This document shows, one piece after another, positions 44,870 through 51,290 of a stretch of DNA of 64,000 nt. The notes beneath the pieces were generated by a model that saw nothing but the letters and a program-made list of their open reading frames with translations, searched no databases and had not been told where the DNA came from. This stretch comes from JAGLSB01 sp023135955 (GTDB lineage: Bacteria; Bacteroidota; Bacteroidia; Bacteroidales; GCA-2748055): NCBI GenBank assembly GCA_030673645.1, contig DAOVIO010000007.1, positions 5,042-69,041 on the forward strand, given 5' to 3'. Each line of letters starts with the position of its first letter. Positions within the stretch are counted from its first letter, which is position 1. The translations under genes and the position numbers were made by a program.

Positions 44870-44911
44870 AATATAGACCTTACAAAAAGGAATTTTGACG
44901 GTCTGTATTAT

Positions 44912-44945
44912 AAAAAAACCTGTACCCATTCGGGTCAGGCTTTTT
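44912..44945 (-). terminator. Terminator for tRNA-Arg
   Basis: On the minus strand GCCTG-ACCC pairs with GGGT-(A)-CAGG around GAAT and ends in seven T, just after the 3' end of the tRNA. The hairpin has A runs on one side and T runs on the other, so it can work in both directions. Confidence 0.75.
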
Positions 44946-44948
44946 CAG

Positions 44949-45022
44949 TGATTCCGGCGGGATTCGAACCCACGACCCACGGCTTAGAAGGCCGTTGCTC
45001 TGTCCAACTGAGCTACGGAACC
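44949..45022 (-). tRNA. tRNA-Arg (anticodon TCT)
   Basis: Read on the minus strand: acceptor GGTTCCG pairs with CGGAATC (one G-T), discriminator A; D arm GCTC...GAGC; anticodon stem ACGGC/GCCGT with loop CTTCTAA, giving anticodon TCT for AGA codons; T arm GTGGG-TTCGAAT-CCCGC. The 3' CCA is not encoded. Confidence 0.95.
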
Positions 45023-45046
45023 CGTTGATATAATAATTTGCGGGTG

Positions 45047-45054
45047 CAAATATA
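45047..45054 (-). promoter_or_regulatory. -7 box for tRNA-Arg
   Basis: Minus-strand TATATTTG, 24 bases upstream of the mature tRNA 5' end. A -33 TTTG is not visible. Confidence 0.45.
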
Positions 45055-45152
45055 AGAAAAATTAGTAATTAATGTATGGATTGAGTGCTTTTTGCGTACG
45101 AAAATAGCTCATTATAATTCCATCGTGATGTCTTTTTCAGAAATCGATGACA

Positions 45153-46586
45153 TTATTTACTCCTTCTTTTTTTCTTTTTTCTTTTCTGATTCTTGAAGTT
45201 CTTCTCAATTGACGAAAATGGAAAGTCAACATTGAAATATATATTTTTTGTCTCGCCTTTTGAGTTTTCCCCTAGTAGTACATCGAAATTATTATTTCGG
45301 ACACTTTCCAAATGTTCTTCTATAACATCTAAATCAAGCTGATACATAATTTCATATTCATGTTGAATATATGTTATTAGGAAAGAACTTTTTGTGCTAT
45401 TTCCATCTCCGGTACCGGTGATAGCTTGTGAGAAACCATAATATTTAATCAGGTTATCAAGTTGAGAAAGATAATCTCCTTCAAGAGCTGCAATTTTTGC
45501 TAAGGGCCAATAAAGAGGAAAATCCACAGGAACAGAATCAAGTCTGTTTTTGGCATATTCTTTTAGTAAATTATAATTCTTGGTATTCCACAGCTCACTC
45601 ATATTCATTGTACTATCTTCATAGGGAAGGTATGCCAGGTCTGTTGAGAATCCCAGATAAAACATTGCATAATCATCTAAGCCGAAATTTTGAAAGTCTG
45701 ATCTAAAGTTTCTTAAGAGATTTGAGTAAAAGTATTCGCTTTGGGGATTCTGAATAGAGATAATTATATTCTCTATATTCAAGAAATTGATATGATTGAA
45801 TTTTACATCATTATTATGTTTCGTGAATTTCTCAATTTCAGTATTAGCAAGTAATTTGGAAAATGCTAAATAGTTAACAAACATCTCCTCTAATCCAGGT
45901 GTTTCCCAACCTTTTTCAAAATATTCTGTAGCCTTCTCATAGTCATTTTGATGAAAATATCCCAGTCCGGCGGGCATATTTAATAAAACATAATCAGGAT
46001 CCTTTTTTAAACCTGACAATGCAGTATAGATTGCCTCTTCGTACCGGGAAAGACCTATATAAACAACAGATAGGGTATAATAGGCAACTGGATTTTCAGG
46101 TTCTGCAGATAAAGCTTTCTGAGCATAAACCAGAGCTGAATCCTGGCCATTCTCCTGATCTAAATATATTATAGCGATTCTATTAAAAGCATTCTTATTT
46201 TTGTTGCTGACGGAATTAAATTTTTTGAAGTAATAAATTGCACTATCGGGCAAATTCATAAGATCATAAGTGTTACCAATTTTATAGTAAATTTCTCCTT
46301 GATTATTGCTAAAGGCTAAGGCTCTATCATAGTATTCAAGTGCCTTACCTGGTTCTGATGTCTTCAAAAAACAATCGCCTAGATTCTGACTATATATTGG
46401 ATTGTAAGGATCCATCTGGTGTAAGCTGTCATACAACTGCCTGGCCATTTCAAATTCTTCATACAAAAATAATAAATGTGCTTGCTCCTCAAGCTCTGAA
46501 TTTATTTGAGCTTTTAGATTGATTGTTTTTGATACAAGAAATAAAGTAATTATTAATGCTATGAGCCTATAATGGTTAGATTTCAT
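45153..46586 (-). CDS. Secreted tetratricopeptide repeat protein
   Basis: A 477-residue protein with a signal peptide (residues 1-26, MKSNHYRLIALIITLFLVSK onward, cut near LKA-Q). TPR units fill about residues 30-235, for example NLGDCFLKTSEPGKALEYYD, YYKIGNTYDLMNLPDSAIYY and AYYTLSVVYIGLSRYEEAIY. The second half (240-460) has no repeat that I recognise, and the end is strongly basic (KNQKRKKKKRRSK), unusual for an exported protein. Function unknown; TPR proteins of this kind often act as scaffolds in the periplasm. It stands alone downstream of tRNA-Arg. Confidence 0.8.
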   Translation of the reverse strand: MKSNHYRLIALIITLFLVSKTINLKAQINSELEEQAHLLFLYEEFEMARQLYDSLHQMDPYNPIYSQNLGDCFLKTSEPGKALEYYDRALAFSNNQGEIYYKIGNTYDLMNLPDSAIYYFKKFNSVSNKNKNAFNRIAIIYLDQENGQDSALVYAQKALSAEPENPVAYYTLSVVYIGLSRYEEAIYTALSGLKKDPDYVLLNMPAGLGYFHQNDYEKATEYFEKGWETPGLEEMFVNYLAFSKLLANTEIEKFTKHNNDVKFNHINFLNIENIIISIQNPQSEYFYSNLLRNFRSDFQNFGLDDYAMFYLGFSTDLAYLPYEDSTMNMSELWNTKNYNLLKEYAKNRLDSVPVDFPLYWPLAKIAALEGDYLSQLDNLIKYYGFSQAITGTGDGNSTKSSFLITYIQHEYEIMYQLDLDVIEEHLESVRNNNFDVLLGENSKGETKNIYFNVDFPFSSIEKNFKNQKRKKKKRRSK

Positions 46587-47059
46587 AAATATTTATGAGT
46601 CGATTAAATATTCTTTAAAATAGGAAACGTATATTTGGTGATAAAATTACTCAAAAATTGGTCTATGTAAATGCACATAACTCATTTATTCAAATAGTCA
46701 TAGTTATGGGGATTATAATCTGAAGTGAAAGTGCCGTTACTTTCTAAGTTCCTTTAAATAAGTGAGACTTTAATTTTGAGAAGTAAAATTATTTAATCGA
46801 ATATATGCTGAACTTGGTTCAGTACTGATTCCGATTGCGAAGCAGATCGTGATCTAATCGAGTAATATTAACTTCGTTGAGCTCTTCCGGCCATGCCGGA
46901 ATCGGTTCCCCGCAGCTTGCTGTGATAGGACATAATTTACCTATCATACCTCGGTAGCTCTGGTGAGAGGTAGTTGATATAAATCTTTGTAAATTCAATT
47001 TTTTTATAGAAATTTACTTCATAAATATTTAACTAATAAACAGTAAACTATAACAGATT
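46587..47059. other. Gene-free stretch with three consecutive hairpins
   Basis: About 470 bases. The block 46761-46799 is an inverted dispersed repeat. TTCCGGC-CAT-GCCGGAA (46885-46901), TGATAGG...CCTATCA (46923-46946) and TACCTC...GAGGTA (46947-46972) form three neighbouring hairpins in a GC-richer patch before the DUF1080 gene. TATATTTG near 46633 is a possible -7 box without a following gene. Confidence 0.6.
46761..46799 (+). repeat. Dispersed repeat C, plus-strand copy
   Basis: 39 bases starting AGTGAGACTTTAATTTTGAG. They match the reverse complement of 54627-54665 at 37 of 39 positions. A looser relative (GTGAGACTCAAATTTCAAAA) lies at about 44636, and both are followed by a CCGATxGCGAAGC hairpin segment. 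Confidence 0.8.
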
Positions 47060-47842
47060 ATGAAAAACTCAAAACTTTATTATTCGTTTTTATTTGCAAC
47101 AGTATTAGCCATGTTTGTTTTCGTTGGATGCCAACCTAAAGCTGGTGGTGGCGAAAACGCTGATGATCAAACAGAAGAAGGTATGGAAGAAGCAGTAGAA
47201 GAAGAATGGATTGTCATGTTTGACGGCACAAGTACCGATGGTTGGAGAAAATATGGACAAGAAACATTTCCTGAGAGTGGATGGCTTATTGAAGATGATG
47301 CATTGAAATGTTCTGGTTCAGGGCATGGTGAAGCCGGCGGTTCTGGTGGAGATATTATTTTTGACCAGAAGTTCAAGGATTTCCATCTTAAAATGGAATG
47401 GAAAATATCAGATGGAGGGAATAGCGGAATATTCTACCTGGCTCAGGAGCTAGAAGGAGAACCTATATGGAAATCATCACCTGAAATGCAGATATTGGAT
47501 AACCTAAAACATATTGATGCGAATCTTGGGAAAGACGGAAATCGTCAGGCAGGATCACTTTATGATCTTATTCCAGCTGTACCTCAAAATGCTGTGGCAC
47601 CTGGTGAGTGGAACGAAATAGAACTCATGGTTTATCAGGGAACCGTTATTCATAAACAAAATGGTGAAGTTGTTCTTGAGTATCATTTAGGTACTCCAGA
47701 TTGGAATGAAATGGTTGCAAATTCTAAATTTAAAGATTTTCCGGAATTTGGAAAGTATAAAGCTGGTTTCATCGGTCTGCAAGATCATGGAAACGATGTT
47801 TGGTTCAGAAATATCAGTATTAAAGATCTTAGCGTAGATTAA
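47060..47842 (+). CDS. DUF1080 lipoprotein (3-keto-disaccharide hydrolase family)
   Basis: A 260-residue lipoprotein; the signal ends VFVGC with the lipid Cys near residue 24, followed by an acidic linker rich in E. The DUF1080 jelly-roll covers about 50-258: WIVMFDGTSTDGWRKYG, FHLKMEWKISDGGNSGIFY, PEMQILDNLKH, GEWNEIELMVYQG and AGFIGLQDHGNDVWFRNISI. Members of the family cleave 3-keto-glycosides after a dehydrogenase oxidises the sugar. A related copy lies at 49887-50624, and GH78 lies nearby. Followed by a strong terminator, so probably monocistronic. Confidence 0.9.
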   Translation: MKNSKLYYSFLFATVLAMFVFVGCQPKAGGGENADDQTEEGMEEAVEEEWIVMFDGTSTDGWRKYGQETFPESGWLIEDDALKCSGSGHGEAGGSGGDIIFDQKFKDFHLKMEWKISDGGNSGIFYLAQELEGEPIWKSSPEMQILDNLKHIDANLGKDGNRQAGSLYDLIPAVPQNAVAPGEWNEIELMVYQGTVIHKQNGEVVLEYHLGTPDWNEMVANSKFKDFPEFGKYKAGFIGLQDHGNDVWFRNISIKDLSVD

Positions 47843-47866
47843 TCTTTGAGAAAATTGAATTTATAG

Positions 47867-47898
47867 GCTCTGTTGTATTGCAACAGAGCTTTTTTTTT
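47867..47898 (+). terminator. Terminator after the first DUF1080 gene
   Basis: GCTCTGTTG pairs perfectly with CAACAGAGC around TATTG, followed by nine T. Confidence 0.92.
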
Positions 47899-47995
47899 GC
47901 TGCTAACTTGTTATTATGATTAAAAATTATTTGATCGAAATTTCCTCAAAAAAGTTTGATGAGTTGATGTTTCTTACCCATAGCCCTGTACTAAA

Positions 47996-48943
47996 TCACT
48001 TTCGAAGTGTAGATCTAAATTCAGAAATATTTTTGGCAAGTCCGTCAATAAGTTTTTGTCTGGCTTCTATGCTGGTCCATGCAATATGAGGGGTAATGAC
48101 TAATTTTTCCTTATCAATTAATTTGAGTAGAGGATTATCACTGTCTATTGGTTCATTTTCCATTACATCAATTCCTGCTCCACCAATGATATTTTCATTT
48201 AGAGCTTTTGCCAGGTCTTCTTCAACAATAATTCCACCCCGACCGGTATTTAATAAAATGGCACAGGATCGCATTTTCTTCATAAGCTCAAAATTTATCA
48301 ATGCTTTTGTTTGATCATTTAAAGGAGCATGAATACTGATAACGTCAGATGTGCTTAATAGAGTGTCCAGATCAAAGCGCTTATAATTGATATTATTATT
48401 CATTCCTGAGGTTGAATAAAATGCGACTTCCATTCCAAAACCTTGAGCTATCTGGGCAACTTTTCGACCTATGGTACCTAGCCCGATAATTCCCAATCTT
48501 TTACCGTTTAATTCCCAAAATGGGAATCCGAGATGAGTAAACATTTTCGATTTTGAATATGCTCCCGATTTAACATAGTTATCGAAATAATACGGACGAT
48601 TTACAAGATGTAATAAAAGTGTAAATGTTAGCTGGGCAACCGATTCGGTTGAATAGCCGATTACATTTTTAACTTTGATTCCCTTAATAGCAGCATAATC
48701 AAGATCAATATTATTCATACCTGTGGCTGCCACACAAATAAGTTTAAGTTTAGGTAGATTTTCTAAAGTATGTTTATTAAGTCTTACTTTATTTGTAATT
48801 ATTACATCTTTATCCTTACACCTTTCTATAATGTCATTTTCATCTGTCGTCTCATAAATCTCAAGCTTTCCTTGTTTTTCAAGTATCCTGAAATTCTGAA
48901 CTTCCCCAACAGTTTTAGCATCTAAGAATACTATTTTTATCAT
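47996..48943 (-). CDS. D-2-hydroxyacid dehydrogenase
   Basis: A 315-residue NAD-dependent enzyme of the glycerate/phosphoglycerate dehydrogenase family. The Rossmann motif GLGTIGRKVAQIAQGFG lies near residue 152. The catalytic Arg is in LNTGRGGIIVEEDL, the Glu in IDVMENEP, and the His in ITPHIAWTSIEAR, a complete set. VAATGMNNIDLDYA is the substrate-domain signature. The substrate could be hydroxypyruvate, glyoxylate or a related keto acid; nothing in the sequence fixes it. It is transcribed alone on the minus strand. Confidence 0.92.
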   Translation of the reverse strand: MIKIVFLDAKTVGEVQNFRILEKQGKLEIYETTDENDIIERCKDKDVIITNKVRLNKHTLENLPKLKLICVAATGMNNIDLDYAAIKGIKVKNVIGYSTESVAQLTFTLLLHLVNRPYYFDNYVKSGAYSKSKMFTHLGFPFWELNGKRLGIIGLGTIGRKVAQIAQGFGMEVAFYSTSGMNNNINYKRFDLDTLLSTSDVISIHAPLNDQTKALINFELMKKMRSCAILLNTGRGGIIVEEDLAKALNENIIGGAGIDVMENEPIDSDNPLLKLIDKEKLVITPHIAWTSIEARQKLIDGLAKNISEFRSTLRK

Positions 48944-49017
48944 AATAAATTTTTAATCTTTTATAAATTAGCAACTACCACTACTCCACAAATAATATCA
49001 ATATCAAGCTGTATATT

Positions 49018-49104
49018 TTAATTTCTCTGGTTATCTAATGAATACACCACTATAGCAAATAACAAAGTAATAAAAGTGTATCCATATACTTTCCTCATTG
49101 TCAT
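49018..49104 (-). CDS. Candidate 28-residue membrane microprotein
   Basis: A short minus-strand frame, ATG at 49104 and TAA at 49018. It begins MTMRKVYGYTFITLLFAIVV and ends YSLDNQRN: basic N-terminus, one hydrophobic helix of about 14-16 residues, polar end. A perfect TACTTTTG box at 49117-49124 lies 13 bases before the ATG, the same arrangement seen for trmD. The codons are ordinary for this genome. No homolog is known to me; it may be a small inner-membrane protein or chance. Confidence 0.4.
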   Translation of the reverse strand: MTMRKVYGYTFITLLFAIVVYSLDNQRN

Positions 49105-49116
49105 TTTCAATTTAAG

Positions 49117-49124
49117 CAAAAGTA
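49117..49124 (-). promoter_or_regulatory. -7 box for the microprotein candidate
   Basis: Minus-strand TACTTTTG, full match to TAnnTTTG, 13 bases before the start codon at 49104. Confidence 0.4.
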
Positions 49125-49369
49125 GTATTATTTTCATTCATTCTAAATAAGGACAGATGTTTAATATTAACATGAATAAAATGAATTGGAAATTGTTGAA
49201 ATATTGAAGATAATAAGAAGTGAAGGAAGTTGTTAAGTTAAAATCTTTTCAGTCATTGAATTCGATACTTTTAGTTTAGTTTTGGATAAATTATTAGATT
49301 TTTTTAAATAAGAAGAATTAATGATTTCAACCAATATCATCACCCAGATTTCATAAGTAAATATCGATG

Positions 49370-49747
49370 TCAATTAATGAACCTTTCAAGAGAAGCTATC
49401 AATTCATCAACAATAATTGGTTTTGAAATATAGTCATCGCATCCTTCCTCTAATATATTTTCCCTATCGCCCTCTAAAGCATATGCAGTTTGAGCAACAA
49501 CTGGCAGATTTTTCCGAATTTCTTTTATTTTTTTTGTTGCATAGAGCCCATCTTTTCCGGGTAGTTTGATATCCATTAATACGATATCTATCTTACTATT
49601 ATTTTTTACAATGTTTATGCACTCTTCAGCAGTTTCACAAAGAATTAAATTCACTTCATAAGATTCAAATATCTCAGAAAAGAACTTAGAACTATATTCA
49701 TCATCTTCAACTATTAATATATATTTTCCATTAAATTTATTAATCAT
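49370..49747 (-). CDS. Orphan response-regulator receiver protein
   Basis: A 125-residue single-domain receiver (CheY-like). The acidic pocket is in ILIVEDDEY, the phospho-acceptor Asp in IVLMDIKLPGKDG near residue 59, the switch Thr in VAQTAYALEG and the Lys in DYISKPI. There is no output domain and no kinase beside it. Such proteins in Bacteroidota often serve hybrid kinases encoded elsewhere. It is divergent from the second DUF1080 gene. Confidence 0.93.
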   Translation of the reverse strand: MINKFNGKYILIVEDDEYSSKFFSEIFESYEVNLILCETAEECINIVKNNSKIDIVLMDIKLPGKDGLYATKKIKEIRKNLPVVAQTAYALEGDRENILEEGCDDYISKPIIVDELIASLERFIN

Positions 49748-49886
49748 AGTAATATTGGAATTTACTTTAAAGGTATAAGATATTTTTGTAATATCAATAT
49801 CCCTTCATTATCTTTAAGCAAGTTCAATATCTAAATTGAATATATTAGAATTTGGGTTAAAGAACTTTAACGAAGATAATTTTATT

Positions 49887-50624
49887 ATGAAGATAATTAA
49901 GTATTTATTGATTTTACCTGTTTTTTGTGTTAGCCTATTTGGTCAGGCTGAAATTAAGGATCCACTATTTACTGAAGTTTGGGGACCAGTTCCGGCTGTG
50001 GTTACTCCAGGAGAAGGAAGCAATCCGCCTTCAGACGCATTTGTTTTGTTCGATGGAAAAGACTTATCCCTTTGGATAGGTGACAATGATAAAGAACCAG
50101 CATGGGATATTAATAATGGAGTACTGACTGTAAAGCCTGGGACGGGTGGTATAAGGACACGACAAGCCTTTGGAGATTGTCAGCTGCATATTGAATGGAA
50201 AACACCTGCTAAGGTAAAAGGTGAAGGACAGGGTAGGGGAAATTCAGGAATTTTTTTCATGGGGCAATATGAAATTCAGATCCTGGATAATTACAATAAT
50301 CGTACATACTCAAACGGACAGGCAGGTTCTGTATATAAAGATCATGCTCCTTTAGTAAACGCTTGTAAAGCTCCGGATGAATGGCAGAGCTATGATATAG
50401 TATTTACTGCTCCGAAATTCGATGAAGATGGAACTTTGCTGAAAGAAGCAAGATTCACAGTTTTTCATAGTGGAATACTGATTCATAATAATGTAAAAGT
50501 AATGGGGATGACTGCATTTATCGGTTTACACTCTTATACTCCTCATCTAGACAGATTGCCGCTAGGTTTACAAGATCATGGTAATCTTGTCAGCTTCAGA
50601 AATATCTGGATAAGAGAGCTTTAA
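49887..50624 (+). CDS. Secreted DUF1080 protein (3-keto-disaccharide hydrolase family)
   Basis: A 245-residue protein whose signal peptide MKIIKYLLILPVFCVSLFGQ begins at ATG 49887; the longer frame from 49836 would bury it behind 17 polar residues. The DUF1080 domain shows DAFVLFDGKDLSLWIGD, AWDINNGVLTVKPGTGGIRT, DCQLHIEWKTP, GNSGIFFMGQYEIQILD and LPLGLQDHGNLVSFRNIWIREL. It lacks a lipobox, unlike its relative at 47060, so it is free in the periplasm. It is convergent with the isochorismatase-type gene (14 bases). Confidence 0.9.
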   Translation: MKIIKYLLILPVFCVSLFGQAEIKDPLFTEVWGPVPAVVTPGEGSNPPSDAFVLFDGKDLSLWIGDNDKEPAWDINNGVLTVKPGTGGIRTRQAFGDCQLHIEWKTPAKVKGEGQGRGNSGIFFMGQYEIQILDNYNNRTYSNGQAGSVYKDHAPLVNACKAPDEWQSYDIVFTAPKFDEDGTLLKEARFTVFHSGILIHNNVKVMGMTAFIGLHSYTPHLDRLPLGLQDHGNLVSFRNIWIREL

Positions 50625-50638
50625 TATTTTTGAGTTTT

Positions 50639-51208
50639 CTATTGCTGCAGAAACTCCTCGGCAGAGAGAACCTTGGCATAAGATTTTAATGTATTTAATG
50701 TTGAAGAATGAACATCTTTTGCAGGTGTAATATGTCCATTGAACTCCAAATCGCGGGTTGCACATGCATCATGGATAACACTACAATTAAATCCAAAGTC
50801 GACTCCTGCACGGGTTGCTGCTTCAAGACACATATGAGTTTGCATACCCAATAAAACCAGATTTTCAATATTATTTTCTTTAAGAAGAGCAAGTAGCTCT
50901 GTATCTCTAAAAGCATTAACCTCTGATTTTTCAACAATTATCTCATTATAAAGAGGCTCAACTATTTCATGGATTTCGCCACCATCTTTATGACGAACGT
51001 GAATAATTAACATATTGTTTTCCCGAAAATGATCAAGAATTTTAAAGGCTATTTTTGTTGCTTCTATATTTCCTTTTAAAGGCATTTTGTTCTGATCGAA
51101 ATAGAACTCTTGAATATCAATTAAAATGAGAGCAGTATTTTCTGATTGCGAGAAAACCAAACTTCCGTTTAAAAAAAGTATTATAATGAATAATGTTCTG
51201 ATTCTCAT
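50639..51208 (-). CDS. Secreted isochorismatase-family cysteine hydrolase
   Basis: A 189-residue protein with a signal peptide (about residues 1-20, ending LVFSQ). The catalytic triad pattern of the family is present: Asp in ALILIDIQEFYFD, Lys in EIIVEKSEVNAF and nucleophile Cys in LLGMQTHMCLEAATRAGVD. Family members cleave isochorismate, nicotinamide, or N-carbamoyl substrates; an exported copy beside glycoside genes has no obvious assigned substrate. It lies 82 bases downstream of the GH78 start region on the other side of the GH78 gene end, same strand. Confidence 0.87.
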   Translation of the reverse strand: MRIRTLFIIILFLNGSLVFSQSENTALILIDIQEFYFDQNKMPLKGNIEATKIAFKILDHFRENNMLIIHVRHKDGGEIHEIVEPLYNEIIVEKSEVNAFRDTELLALLKENNIENLVLLGMQTHMCLEAATRAGVDFGFNCSVIHDACATRDLEFNGHITPAKDVHSSTLNTLKSYAKVLSAEEFLQQ

Positions 51209-51290
51209 AATCGTTTTTTATATTAACAACGGAGAACTGATATAAGTTTCAAAAGAAAAGCTAATAAACAATATTTTTATGGATAGAGTT

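Larger units (their letters stand above)
44557..44911. other. Gene-free repeat-rich stretch beside tRNA-Arg
   Basis: Contains two copies of repeat A, two copies of a shorter unit B (TACAAAAAGGAATTTTGA at 44742-44759 and 44881-44898), and a hairpin ATCCCGATA / TATCGGGAT with loop GCGAAGCG near 44689-44714. Order is A, hairpin, B, A, B. No open frame of note. Confidence 0.75.
48944..49369. other. Long intergenic stretch holding one microprotein candidate
   Basis: About 425 bases between two minus-strand genes. A 28-codon frame with its own -7 box lies at 49018-49104. TAGTTTTG near 49277 reads as a forward -7 box but only an 11-codon frame follows. Confidence 0.5.

Noticed and set aside
44582..45022. 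Repeats beside tRNA-Arg as an integrative-element attachment site
   Set aside because: No copy of the tRNA 3' end and no integrase is present; the repeats do not overlap the tRNA.
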